A DNA stretch of 64,000 nt, taken from NCBI RefSeq assembly GCF_900116535.1, contig NZ_FPAU01000004.1, positions 372,001-436,000 of the forward strand, read 5' to 3'. The stretch is from Kosakonia arachidis (GTDB lineage: Bacteria > Pseudomonadota > Gammaproteobacteria > Enterobacterales > Enterobacteriaceae). Below, piece by piece: positions 26,574 through 35,254 of this stretch. Below the pieces are notes generated by a model, which was not told the origin of the DNA, searched no databases, and saw only the letters and a list, made by a program, of their open reading frames with translations. How positions within the stretch are numbered: the first letter of the stretch is position 1; each line of letters opens with the position of its first letter. The translations under genes and the position numbers were made by a program.

Positions 26574-26635
26574 GACTGCGTTTTCCTCGTCGGATAACGT
26601 TGATTATTCGGCAGTTTTGCCGTCCTGTGCAGGTG

Positions 26636-27280
26636 TTATTTCGCTGTAATACTGTGCCGGAAGAACGCCCAGAACTGGTTGAGGGGATCCACAGAGCGGA
26701 ACAGTTTGGCGCGCATCACTGCGCCTTCCCAGCTGGACCAGAACTGGCGAGCCAGTTCGCCGGGCGGTACGTCTGTCGCCAGCTCGCCGCGCAGTTTTGC
26801 CTCGTCCAGGCAGGCTGCGACGCGGCTTTCCCATGCGTTGAGGATCGCCTGCAGGCGTTCGGGGAAGGTTTCCGGTAAAAGTGGTGTTTCCTGTAGCAGG
26901 TTGCCGACCAGGCAGCCGCGGCGGAAATCGTATTTCGCCATCCCCTGACCTGCATGCAGCACAAAAGCCTCTATCCGTTGCAGCGGGGCGTGTTGTGTAT
27001 CGAGTAAAAACGTGCCGAGTTTATGCGCGAAGAAGCTGCCATAAGCCTCGATCACCGCCATACCGAACTCCTGCTTGCTCTTGAAGCAGTGGTAGAACGA
27101 ACCTTTTGGCACGGCGATGTTTTTGATCACCGCATCAATTCCGGCGGCTAAATAGCCGGTTTCGGTGATCACTTCGAGGCCTGAACGAATCAGCGCCTGG
27201 CGGGTATCCGCGAAGTCGCGTTCCACCTTTGGTGGACGCCCTCGACGGGGTTTTGCCAGCGCTGCCGTTTCGTTAGCCAT
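26636..27280 (-). CDS. TetR/AcrR-family regulator (AcuR-like)
   Basis: A 214-residue TetR protein. A basic N-terminal arm (KPRRGRPPKVER) precedes the HTH (LIRSGLEVITETGYLAAGID, KNIAVPKGSFYHCFKSKQE), then a ligand domain with RRGCLVGNLLQE. Sequence and linkage to acuI suggest AcuR-type control by acrylate or another reactive electrophile. A perfect palindrome lies 8 bp before the start codon and is its likely operator. Confidence 0.88.
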   Translation of the reverse strand: MANETAALAKPRRGRPPKVERDFADTRQALIRSGLEVITETGYLAAGIDAVIKNIAVPKGSFYHCFKSKQEFGMAVIEAYGSFFAHKLGTFLLDTQHAPLQRIEAFVLHAGQGMAKYDFRRGCLVGNLLQETPLLPETFPERLQAILNAWESRVAACLDEAKLRGELATDVPPGELARQFWSSWEGAVMRAKLFRSVDPLNQFWAFFRHSITAK

Positions 27281-27285
27281 AATTT

Positions 27286-27299
27286 AGACCGATCGGTTT
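27286..27299. promoter_or_regulatory. Probable TetR operator upstream of the acuR-like gene
   Basis: Contains the perfect 10-bp palindrome ACCGATCGGT at 27288-27297 with partly symmetric flanks (AG...TT). It resembles TAGACC-GGTCTA-type boxes of TetR electrophile regulators such as NemR. Position immediately before the TetR gene implies autorepression. Confidence 0.65.
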
Positions 27300-27352
27300 T
27301 AATTGGCTACAGGCTACGCCGATAATCAATGCTAAGCAAGCTAAGGGCATGA

Positions 27353-27380
27353 AAAAGGCCCGCAAGAAATCACGGGCCTT
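27353..27380 (-). terminator. Rho-independent terminator after the yjfB-like gene
   Basis: AAGGCCCG / CGGGCCTT stem (27355-27362 and 27373-27380); read leftward it is followed by TTTTTC. Confidence 0.75.
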
Positions 27381-27440
27381 GCAGAGGTATGTTACCGACG
27401 GGCGCACTATCTTCCCTTTCGCGCCCGTGGGTAGACCGGA

Positions 27441-27629
27441 CTAGGCCGTCGTATTGATATTACGACCAATTGCCGGGTTGGATGGTAACTGAGGGATCTG
27501 CTGAATGATATCGGAAGCCATTGACTTCTGAGCATCCAGCGCCTTTTTGAGCACCAGCGTACTGACCTGCCCATCAAGCTGATAGGAGTCCAGGCTGCTG
27601 GCCAGAGAGGCAATTTGTATCGGATCCAT
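27441..27629 (-). CDS. YjfB-family putative motility protein
   Basis: A 62-residue protein, MDPIQIASLASSLDSYQLDG, followed by VLKKALDAQKSMASDIIQQI and a C-terminus with a proline-rich PQLPSNPAIG segment ending in NTTA. This is the layout of the small YjfB family, annotated as putative motility proteins but without a proven role. AGGA lies eight bases before the ATG used; an in-frame upstream ATG at 27659 lacks a ribosome site. Single gene with its own terminator. Confidence 0.7.
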   Translation of the reverse strand: MDPIQIASLASSLDSYQLDGQVSTLVLKKALDAQKSMASDIIQQIPQLPSNPAIGRNINTTA

Positions 27630-28093
27630 TTTGATCATCCTGTGTTGTAGAACAAACAACTAAAGAACAGTTATGCATATAACTGTACAGGATTTATCGG
27701 CAGCAGGTGATGAATCTTTAAGCGGAGCACGGATAACCCAGGGCCGGATGTCCGCTTAACACCTGCATCGGTGGCGTGGTTACGCTGCTCCATATTTTTT
27801 GTAAAAGTGGCTAACTCTTTCGCTCTGGCAGGTTACCGCCTAAGCAAAGCTTACCGCGACAAAGTTGAAAAGTACGGTGAGCGCACTTGATGGTCTATGC
27901 TGGTTTGAAATGCAGCGTATTGCCGCTGGCATTTCAACGCTGAGAACGTTCGGTATGAGGATTTCAACCGCTGAGGCCGAAGCCCGCAATAATCTGACAA
28001 GAAGCACATGGCAGATCCCTGCCGACCCGTCCGCACTTTAACGTGCCGTCACTTTTGAGTATGTTTCAACGTAGCGACCAAGGACATAACGGC
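27630..28093. other. Intergenic region without recognized genes
   Basis: About 460 bp. A direct-repeat-like pair (TTTGAAATGCAG, GCATTTCAACG) around 27905-27942 forms an inverted pattern of TTTGAAATGC and GCATTTCAA that could fold. Nothing coding is supported. Confidence 0.35.
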
Positions 28094-28801
28094 ATGATTA
28101 TTATCAACTGTTCCGCCGATGCTGCCGCCCATTTATATGGAAAATACAAAAAGGGTCGCGATGAGGTTTTTTTTGAGCCCGCGTCTTCTGTACAGGACAC
28201 AGTCGCCGAACGGCAGGAAAAGCTAAACGTGCAAGATCTTACGCAATGGGTCGTGCACGCCGTGAAAATGGGGCGATCTACCAGCCTGATTGCTATGGAG
28301 TTCACTACCCGCTGGGTGCACGTCATTCATCAGGTCCGCAAAGGTGATGTAAACGGATTTATTGAACGTCTCAATAACAGGCTGGTCAACGGTATCCAAT
28401 GGCTGGGAGGCTATTTTTCGTTATTTACGGTTGAAGATCTGGCCGCGTCGGTCGAACGTTACTTCTCCCGGCACCGTGAGATTCGTTTTTACCTGCAGAC
28501 GGACCGTAGCGCGATGACGCATATTAATCAGGTTAGCGCGTTCTATCAGGATGCTTACTACAGCATTGGTGCTTTTCCGGAAGATGAAGAGACCGCCCTT
28601 GCATTTGATTTGCGGCTAAATGATGACTGGCGTTGCCGTAAAGGAGAAGCGTTTGATCTCCGTGTTGATGAAAAGATGCTGATCCACTGGATGACGCACT
28701 ATCTCAGTCAGAAAAGTCAGCAAACAGAACAGATCCTCGCCAGGATAAGAGAGATGAGAAGGGAGACGTTTATGAGTAATGCGGATTTACATTCAATATG
28801 A
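28094..28801 (+). CDS. Uncharacterized DUF-type protein
   Basis: A 235-residue soluble protein starting MIIINCSADAAAHLYG after AAGGA nine bases upstream (an open extension to 28043 has no ribosome site). Conserved-looking blocks are TSLIAMEFTTRWVHVIHQVRK, SVERYFSRHREIRFYLQTDR, SAMTHINQVSAFYQDAYY and a C-terminal FDLRLNDDWRCRKGEAFDLR. I associate this architecture with plasmid-borne and chromosomal uncharacterized DUF proteins (possibly DUF6933-like); no catalytic motif is evident. Isolated gene. Confidence 0.65.
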   Translation: MIIINCSADAAAHLYGKYKKGRDEVFFEPASSVQDTVAERQEKLNVQDLTQWVVHAVKMGRSTSLIAMEFTTRWVHVIHQVRKGDVNGFIERLNNRLVNGIQWLGGYFSLFTVEDLAASVERYFSRHREIRFYLQTDRSAMTHINQVSAFYQDAYYSIGAFPEDEETALAFDLRLNDDWRCRKGEAFDLRVDEKMLIHWMTHYLSQKSQQTEQILARIREMRRETFMSNADLHSI

Positions 28802-29002
28802 CGCAACTGCTAAATAGCTTCTCATATATCAAGAATAGTGTCTCGGCTAATATGCAAGTCATACTTTCGTTTAATAACAAACCGCCTTCGTATGAAATGA
28901 ATTATGTTAATTAATACCATAGCATAACCACGGAAAGACCTTATCATTTGAGCGGTAAATTAAAAAATCCCCTAAGATGTCAGAAAAAAACAATAATGCG
29001 AT
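28802..29002. other. AT-rich intergenic DNA
   Basis: About 200 bp, part of a 760-bp low-GC stretch reaching 29563. Composition differs from the GC-rich genes on both sides and suggests foreign DNA. Confidence 0.35.
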
Positions 29003-29149
29003 TTATCCTAAATAACGGTGTGATTCTACATAATATCCAGCTCGGACTTTAACAGGATAAGTCACGCTGGATTGGGTTGTTGGATGAAATATTCTTCCAC
29101 AATACATATTCGGGGCGTAATTATTGAGCTTGTTGCTGTTGATATTCAC
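29003..29149 (-). CDS. Candidate 48-residue protein
   Basis: Starts at GTG with a strong GGGAGG five bases upstream. The product begins MNINSNKLNNYAPNMYCG and contains PTTQSSVTYPVKVRAGYYVE. AT-rich, with no recognized family; coding status rests on the ribosome site alone. Confidence 0.35.
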   Translation of the reverse strand: MNINSNKLNNYAPNMYCGRIFHPTTQSSVTYPVKVRAGYYVESHRYLG

Positions 29150-29563
29150 ATTATCCTCCCGCCCGTATTGTAACACTGACCGCACAGCCGCGAGTTAGCT
29201 CGCCGGAATATAAGAAGACGACAACAGCTATAAGAGAGCGTCGCCTATTGGATATATCTGAAAATGATAGTGGTGATTGTGACTGAATATTTATTTTCAT
29301 CATTGGTGATAATAATCGGTCCAAAAGTTAAAGCGCATTTATTGGTAATTTTTACCGGGTATACGTGGCAGGATTTTCTTGTTTTAATTAATTCTTGCTG
29401 TAACAGACCATTTAATACCGGACACACTACACTTTTGTACTGATGTTCCATTCACGCAGGCGAAAAGGAGGCAGACCAGGTTATGCCCTGATTTCGACGC
29501 GACCCTATGACGATATAGTGCACCGTTAACTCGTTTTCTCTGGGGATACCAGAAGGAGTAATG

Positions 29564-30388
29564 ATGATCGGCCTTAATTCCTCCCTACTGATTATAAGCG
29601 ACCTGGACGGCTCATTACTGGATCACCATGACTACAACTGGAATGCGGCCCGCCAGTGGCTCGCACGGCTGAAACAATCTCGCATCCCGGTAATTATTTG
29701 CTCCAGCAAAACTGCAGCAGAGATCGTGCCATTACAGCAACAGCTCGGTATCGCGGGTTCGCCGTTTATTGCTGAAAACGGCGCACGTATCGTGATGACA
29801 GGGGAGGCCACAGGAGCCGATACCCCAGGTGAGGAGTACCGTGTGCTATGTCAGCACCTGGACGCGCTCAGGAGCCGGTTCTGTTTTACCGGTTTTCATG
29901 CGTTAAGCGATGCGGATGTTGCTGACTATACAGGCCTGACGCTGGCGGAGGCACATCTAAGCCGTCTGCGCGATGCGTCGGAAGTGCTGCTATGGCGAGA
30001 TGATGAACAACGGCTCGAAGATTTCCGTATTGCGCTGGCAGGGCATGGGCTTGCCTTAACCCGTGGTGGACGTTTCTGGCATGTCATGCCCGAAGGTTGC
30101 GACAAAGGCCATGCACTGGTCTGGTTGCGGCAACAGCTTGAACAACAGGAGGGCAACCCCCGGATCACGATAGGTTTAGGCGATGGCCCGAACGATATCC
30201 CCATGCTGACGCGCGTCGATTATGCGGTAGTGATTAAGGGAACAGGCACAAAATCTGTGGTTTTGCCGCGTACTGACGAAGAACACGTTTATTACACCAC
30301 CCTTGCTGGCCCGGAAGGCTGGCGTGAGGGGCTGGATTATTTTTTATTAAACCCTGCAATGGGTGCCAGACCGGAGGATAAACAATGA
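29564..30388 (+). CDS. yedP: Mannosyl/glucosyl-3-phosphoglycerate phosphatase (YedP/MpgP family)
   Basis: A 274-residue HAD-superfamily phosphatase. Motif I is SDLDGSLLDHHDYNW, motif II ICSSKTAAEI, and motif III/IV GLGDGPNDIPML; a C2 cap lies between, with FWHVMPEGCDKGHAL. This matches the MpgP/YedP family, which dephosphorylates glycosyl-3-phosphoglycerate to glycosylglycerate, a compatible solute. Two ATGs are adjacent; AAGGAG favours the second. The stop codon overlaps the next start (ATGA), so it is translationally coupled to the glycosyltransferase. K-12 has yedP without that partner. Confidence 0.85.
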   Translation: MIGLNSSLLIISDLDGSLLDHHDYNWNAARQWLARLKQSRIPVIICSSKTAAEIVPLQQQLGIAGSPFIAENGARIVMTGEATGADTPGEEYRVLCQHLDALRSRFCFTGFHALSDADVADYTGLTLAEAHLSRLRDASEVLLWRDDEQRLEDFRIALAGHGLALTRGGRFWHVMPEGCDKGHALVWLRQQLEQQEGNPRITIGLGDGPNDIPMLTRVDYAVVIKGTGTKSVVLPRTDEEHVYYTTLAGPEGWREGLDYFLLNPAMGARPEDKQ

Positions 30389-31605
30389 GTGATTTTTATC
30401 AGAATGGTGTACTGACTAATTTTCACAATCTTACCCGCCGGCGTGTCGAATCCCTGGACGAAGAGATGGTTCGCTTTGCCCAAAAACGAAAAATGGGGTT
30501 GATTCTGCCTGCGCTATTCTCAGAGCTGGAGGGCCCGGCTATGGATAATATCGTCAGGGAGCTGGCGAAAGTCCCCTGGCTGGAAGAGATTGTGATTGGC
30601 CTTGATCGCGCCGATCGCCAGCAGTTTCTCTTTGCGCGCGAGTTTTTCTCCCGGCTACCACAGCGGCATCGCATTCTGTGGAATGACGGCCCCCGCCTTA
30701 AGAGCCTGGCTGACGAACTGGGCAAAGAAGGCCTGGCACCAGAGCAGCCAGGCAAAGGATGCAACGTCTGGTTCTGTGCGGGTTATACGCTGGCTTCCGA
30801 TCGCTCACACTGCGTCGCATTGCATGATTGCGACATCACCACCTACGAGCGCGGAATGCTGGCACGCCTGCTGTATCCGCTGGCCAACCCGGCGTTTCAG
30901 TATGAGTTCTGCAAGGGGTTTTACGCCAGGGCTGAGGGCGGCAAACTGAATGGGCGCGTCGGTCGTTTGCTTGTTGGTCCGCTTTTGCGTTCATTGCAAA
31001 AAGTGTATGGCCATTCTGAATACCTGGACTATCTCACCAGTTTCCGTTATCCGCTGTCCGGTGAGTTCGCCATGCGCACACGCGTGCTGAACGGCATCCG
31101 GATCCCCGGCGACTGGGGATTAGAGATTGGCGTGTTATCAGAGATCTACAGGAACTACACCACACGTCAGACTTGTCAGGTCGAAATCACCGATCATTAC
31201 GATCACAAGCATCAGCCATTAGCGGAGGAAGATGGCACCGGCGGGCTAAAGCGCATGAGTAATGACATCGTGCAGTCGCTGCTGCGCAAGCTGGCAACCA
31301 TGGGAGTACCTCTTACCGGCGATTCATTTCGCGTGCTGAAAGCGACGTACTATCGCAATGCGCTGGATATGATGGAGATCTACAACCACGAAGCCATAAT
31401 GAATGGCCTCAGTTTTGACCGGCACGTTGAAGAAGCGGCGGTAGAAATGTTCACCCAGGCAATCCTTGATGCAGGGGAAGCATTTATTAAACGGCCGAAC
31501 GAAAAACCCTTCATACCCAGTTGGAGCCGTGTTCAGTCCGCTTTTCCGGATATCCTGCAACGTATCATGCAGGCAGTGGAAGAGGATAATAGAGGGAATG
31601 TCTGA
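30385..31605 (+). CDS. Glucosyl-3-phosphoglycerate synthase-like glycosyltransferase
   Basis: A 406-residue GT-A-fold enzyme. It shows GLILPALFSELEGPAMDNIV (nucleotide-sugar N-terminal strand), a metal-binding HDCDITTY motif, and LSGEFAMRTRVLNGIRIPGDWGLEIGVL, characteristic of the GT81 (GpgS) family; the GT78 mannosyl enzyme is the alternative. It would join NDP-glucose (or mannose) with 3-phosphoglycerate, and the overlapping phosphatase would release glucosylglycerate. The pair is predicted to make a solute for osmotic or nitrogen stress. Four-base overlap with yedP. Confidence 0.82.
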   Translation: MSDFYQNGVLTNFHNLTRRRVESLDEEMVRFAQKRKMGLILPALFSELEGPAMDNIVRELAKVPWLEEIVIGLDRADRQQFLFAREFFSRLPQRHRILWNDGPRLKSLADELGKEGLAPEQPGKGCNVWFCAGYTLASDRSHCVALHDCDITTYERGMLARLLYPLANPAFQYEFCKGFYARAEGGKLNGRVGRLLVGPLLRSLQKVYGHSEYLDYLTSFRYPLSGEFAMRTRVLNGIRIPGDWGLEIGVLSEIYRNYTTRQTCQVEITDHYDHKHQPLAEEDGTGGLKRMSNDIVQSLLRKLATMGVPLTGDSFRVLKATYYRNALDMMEIYNHEAIMNGLSFDRHVEEAAVEMFTQAILDAGEAFIKRPNEKPFIPSWSRVQSAFPDILQRIMQAVEEDNRGNV

Positions 31606-31664
31606 TCTTCCACACGAGCGATAGCCCATCCTCTGTTCCTGTTCCTCATGGATCAGGCATCAAA

Positions 31665-31710
31665 AACCCGCTTCCGGCGAAGGGTTATCGTTTTGGGCGG
31701 GTTATTATTT
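31665..31710 (+). terminator. Possible terminator of the glycosylglycerate operon
   Basis: AACCCGC (31665-31671) pairs with GCGGGTT (31697-31703), followed by ATTATTTT. The 25-base loop makes it a weak candidate. Confidence 0.4.
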
Positions 31711-31849
31711 TATCCCGGTCGCGCACAGGCAATGACTCACTTCCATCGACGGCGCGGTCATTTAAAACCGGGCGCTTGCCGTTTGCGGACTATCCGGGGC
31801 TATTGATAGGGCAACCTGAAAGGGCAAGCGTCTGGAATATAGACCTGAG

Positions 31850-31962
31850 GCTGTCGTGAACGACGTGCTGACCAGCCAGGAAGGCCTGAGTCCGGTAAAG
31901 TACCGAACTCAGGCACTGAAAGCCGCCTGATATAAACCGTCCAGCTTTATGGGGGCAGTTCA
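31850..31962 (+). mobile_element. 3' end fragment of an IS3-family element
   Basis: An open frame ends EGLSPVKYRTQALKAA and stop at 31929-31931, the standard C-terminus of IS3-family OrfB transposases. It is followed within 10 bp by CCGTCCAGCTTTATGGGGGC continuing AGTTCA, which read leftward is TGAACTGCCCCCATAAAGCT, an IS150-type terminal inverted repeat. The end is at 31962. The rest of the element is missing to the left. Confidence 0.7.
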
Positions 31963-32000
31963 TTTTAGCGGGCTTATTGCTTTTCTGTTTTCCGGTGCTG

Positions 32001-33344
32001 TCAGCGGCGGACGCTGGCTGAGCGCCGTGGCTTGAGCAGTTTATTTTCACTTACCCGCGCCCACTGGCTGAACAGCGTGTACAAACCGCAGGCCGAGACA
32101 AAGGTGGCCACCGCCGAGAACGAGGCCAGTGAAGCAGGCCCCTGCATCAGCACAATCCCCAGTGCCACGCTGATAAACCACGCGCCCACGCCGACTGGAT
32201 TAACTGCTACATGCTCATGGTCGTGCGGGACATTGTGGGCAATCCCGGCCAGCGCGACACCTACCCAGGCCACGACAAATACTCCCTGATAAGCCAGTGC
32301 TTGCAATAGCCAGGCGAACACATCCGCCAGCATCAGAATGTACACCACCACACCGACTACACAGGCCCAGACCAGCTTCGGTAATTTGAGGTTAAACAAG
32401 CTGTGGAAGAAGACCTGCATATTGACGGTTGCCAGGTAATAGTTGGCCGTGTTGATCCGTGTCTGTGTCACCCAGACAAACCCCAGCCCGGCAATGCCCA
32501 GGAGATTTAATATCGCCACGACAACGGCGGTTTCACTGAGCGCCCCACCGTCGTGCAGACTGCTGGCGAGGTAAATCCCCGCGACGCCATTCAGGAAAAA
32601 GGTGACCAGATAAAAGGGCATACCAAAGTTAAAGCGTGCGTGGTACTGGCTGTCTTCCTCACGGCCAAAGCGGGCGTAGTCAAAGGTGTACATCATCAGT
32701 ACCCATACACCCATGTAATAGGTGAAGCAGTTCCACCAGCCCCACCGTGAAGGGTTGGCCGGGCCATACTCAAGCCAGTTTGCCTGGTAGCCGTAATGCA
32801 TCACGGAAACAACGATCGTCGCCAGCAACCCCACCAGGTAAAACGGCAGCAGTACACCGTTGAATTTATCCAGCCAGTGCTGAACGCTACCGAAAATAAG
32901 TGGCACGCTGTATATCACCACCAGTGCCGCCGCTGCCCAGTAGACCATACCCGGGAACAGGTGGTTGAGGGCGAAGGCGATCACTGAGCCTTCGAACACG
33001 GCATAATAAATCGCCGTGGAGAAGAAGATCAGGGTCGCCAGCGATGCCCCCATCCGCCCGAACAGGCGGCGTGAGAACTGGGCGACAGACAAGCCGCTGC
33101 GAATGGCAAAACGACTGATCACGCCATTAATCAAACCATAGGAAATAACGGATAGCGCCATACCGATAATGGCGTTAATCGCCCCGTAGGTCAGTGCCAA
33201 AGACGCGCCAACCACAATGTAAAACATAGCGCTGCACACCGCCCACCACGCCATGGTCAGGGAGAATTTCCCCATGCGCGTCGGGTCCGACAGCGCTGAC
33301 TGACCAACATTTTCCGCCGAGCGGGATTGTGGAGCTGAAGCCAT
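32001..33344 (-). CDS. NCS1-family permease (CodB-like) of the pxp operon
   Basis: A 447-residue membrane protein with about twelve helices. ALTYGAINAIIGMALSVISY and SGLSVAQFSRRLFG are typical of the nucleobase:cation symporter-1 family, which imports purines, pyrimidines, hydantoins or related lactam/amide ring compounds. The start is decided by AGGAGG five bases ahead; a GTG/ATG further upstream is not used. It is the last gene, 58 bp after pxpC, so it probably imports the substrate processed by the operon. Confidence 0.87.
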   Translation of the reverse strand: MASAPQSRSAENVGQSALSDPTRMGKFSLTMAWWAVCSAMFYIVVGASLALTYGAINAIIGMALSVISYGLINGVISRFAIRSGLSVAQFSRRLFGRMGASLATLIFFSTAIYYAVFEGSVIAFALNHLFPGMVYWAAAALVVIYSVPLIFGSVQHWLDKFNGVLLPFYLVGLLATIVVSVMHYGYQANWLEYGPANPSRWGWWNCFTYYMGVWVLMMYTFDYARFGREEDSQYHARFNFGMPFYLVTFFLNGVAGIYLASSLHDGGALSETAVVVAILNLLGIAGLGFVWVTQTRINTANYYLATVNMQVFFHSLFNLKLPKLVWACVVGVVVYILMLADVFAWLLQALAYQGVFVVAWVGVALAGIAHNVPHDHEHVAVNPVGVGAWFISVALGIVLMQGPASLASFSAVATFVSACGLYTLFSQWARVSENKLLKPRRSASVRR

Positions 33345-33402
33345 AGCAACCTCCTGAAACACGCAATCAAAGTGATGCCATGGGGCGAAGCCCCGGGCAG
33401 GG

Positions 33403-34383
33403 TTAACGCAACACGTTCGCCAGTTGCGCCAGTCGCTGTTGAGACTGGCGGCGGGCAGCCAACGCCTCTTCCAGTGTTACTGGCATAAAGCGGACGTGTT
33501 GATTCGGTTGTAACTGACCCAGAATGGCCAGATCGGGGCTGATGACGGTCCCCAGCGTCATATAGCCGCCGCCCGATACCGCATCGCGCAGCAGGACAAT
33601 CGGCTCAAGACCACCCGGCACCTGAACGGAACCAATGGGGTAGCAGGCATCGACAATATTGGAGGGATCGGAGCCTGCGCCAAACGGTGGCGTTCGTGGG
33701 TTAAACGCCAGCGGCTGCCCGCCTTTCAGACGGTAGCCCGTGCGGTCAGCTTCGGTACTGACATGCCAGTCGTCGGCAAAGAAGGTAGCGACCGCGGCAT
33801 CCGTCAGTCGGTGGATATAGAGGCCCGGCACCAGTCGCAGAGTGACGGATTTCTCCAGCATCGGCAGTAATGCCTCAGGAACAGTATTCCCCTCGCGGCG
33901 GAAGCGATCCGCGTTTACTGGCTGCACGTTCAACACATCACCTGCTGCCAGTCGCCGCCCCTGAAAGCCCCCCAGAGTTCCCAGCGTATAGGTCGAGCGG
34001 CTTCCCAGTACGCGCGGCACATCAAGGCCGCCTGCAATTGCCAGATAACCACGGCATCCCTGGCGTGCAGGGGCAAAGCGCAGATGTTGCCCGGCGTGAA
34101 TATACAGTGCGCTGTGCGTAGCCGCCGGTTGATTGTCGACGATCGGTGTCATCGCCGCGCCGCACACCGCGATCAGTGCATCGGTGGAAAAATGTAACTC
34201 CGGGCCGAGCAGCGTCATCTCCAGCACCGCATCATCGGCTGCGTTACCCACCAGCAGGTTCGCCATCTGCATTGAATAGGGATCCAACGCGCCGGAAGGG
34301 GGAATGCCCAGGTGGTAATAGCCTTCACGCCCTGCATCCTGTACCGTGGTGGCAAGGCCAGGTTTAATCACATTGATGGTCAT
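33403..34383 (-). CDS. pxpC: 5-oxoprolinase subunit C / biotin-dependent carboxyltransferase family
   Basis: A 326-residue KipA/PxpC protein, homologous to one half of the carboxyltransferase domain of urea carboxylase. Features: IKPGLATTVQDAGREGYYHLGIPPSG near the N-terminus, YLAIAGGLDVPRVLGSRSTY and IVLLRDAVSGGGYMTLGTVI. With PxpA and PxpB it makes ATP-dependent 5-oxoprolinase in many bacteria. It overlaps pxpB by 20 bp, indicating translational coupling. Confidence 0.9.
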   Translation of the reverse strand: MTINVIKPGLATTVQDAGREGYYHLGIPPSGALDPYSMQMANLLVGNAADDAVLEMTLLGPELHFSTDALIAVCGAAMTPIVDNQPAATHSALYIHAGQHLRFAPARQGCRGYLAIAGGLDVPRVLGSRSTYTLGTLGGFQGRRLAAGDVLNVQPVNADRFRREGNTVPEALLPMLEKSVTLRLVPGLYIHRLTDAAVATFFADDWHVSTEADRTGYRLKGGQPLAFNPRTPPFGAGSDPSNIVDACYPIGSVQVPGGLEPIVLLRDAVSGGGYMTLGTVISPDLAILGQLQPNQHVRFMPVTLEEALAARRQSQQRLAQLANVLR

Positions 34384-35254
34384 ACAACCCCCTTTTCAAC
34401 AACTGAGGATAGCCCTGCGGATCGGCGACGAAGTCTGCAAGCACAAAGGTCACCTCGCGAATGCGCGGCGAAAACATGCCTTTTTTCACCTGTTCGCTGA
34501 TGTCGTCATAAGTCTGGTGATCGATGGCGCGGAACTGCACAATGTCGCCCGCTTTGAAGAACACCATTTCGCTTTGCAGATACGGCAGATGTTGCGTCGG
34601 GTCATAGATTGGCATTGGCGTGATGCCAAACAGTTGGTATCCGCCAGCGCCACGCACCGAGTAGATACAGCCGAAGCAGCCGCCATGACCGAGGGATAAC
34701 GCGGGTGTATCGGTACGCGGACGCAGGTATTTCGGTACCTGGAGCTGTTTGTCATGCTCGACCATCTGGTACATAAACGGCAATCCGGCGACAAAACCCA
34801 CCATCGAGACGAACCACGGCGTACCGCTGTGGGCGGCAATAAAGTCGTCTTTATCCGCATAACCATTGATCTGTGCGGCATAGTCGAGGTCGCTGCCTTC
34901 CGGTGCCTGGTGGCGATCGCGAAAACGCATTAACGTCTCGTGTGTCCACGGATCGTTGTACAGCACCGGCACCTCAATAATGCGTGTCGCCAGCGTTGTG
35001 TCGCCTTCGCTATCGGCTTCCAGCGCCTGCAGCGTGTCGAGCAGCGTTTGCGGTGCCAGCACGTCCGGGTTAAAGCGTACCTGGAAAGAGGCGTTCGCCA
35101 GGCAAATATCCAGCACACCCGGGAGCTGGCACGCCTCCAGTGCCCGCGTCAGCGTCAGGCCGTGAAAAAAAGCCTTTAACGACATGGACTGGTCAATTTC
35201 AGCAAACAGATGTTCATCTCCGCCAAACGAGTAGCGAATCGGATTATTGGCCAT
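34364..35254 (-). CDS. pxpB: 5-oxoprolinase subunit B / KipI family
   Basis: A 296-residue PxpB/KipI-type protein, the other half of the urea-carboxylase-like carboxyltransferase domain: VRFNPDVLAPQTLLDTLQAL, GFVAGLPFMYQM and YSVRGAGGYQLFGITPMPIY are family hallmarks. It is longer than KipI (about 240), with an extra YNDPWTHETLMRFRDRHQAP region, as seen in versions linked to biotin carboxylases. AGGAGA precedes the ATG at 35254, which lies inside the end of the biotin carboxylase gene (11-bp overlap). Confidence 0.9.
   Translation of the reverse strand: MANNPIRYSFGGDEHLFAEIDQSMSLKAFFHGLTLTRALEACQLPGVLDICLANASFQVRFNPDVLAPQTLLDTLQALEADSEGDTTLATRIIEVPVLYNDPWTHETLMRFRDRHQAPEGSDLDYAAQINGYADKDDFIAAHSGTPWFVSMVGFVAGLPFMYQMVEHDKQLQVPKYLRPRTDTPALSLGHGGCFGCIYSVRGAGGYQLFGITPMPIYDPTQHLPYLQSEMVFFKAGDIVQFRAIDHQTYDDISEQVKKGMFSPRIREVTFVLADFVADPQGYPQLLKRGLYDHQCD

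Noticed and set aside
29245..29451. A 68-codon leftward open frame in AT-rich DNA
   Set aside because: No ribosome site before its ATG and no motif; the neighbouring 48-codon frame at 29003-29149 is better supported.
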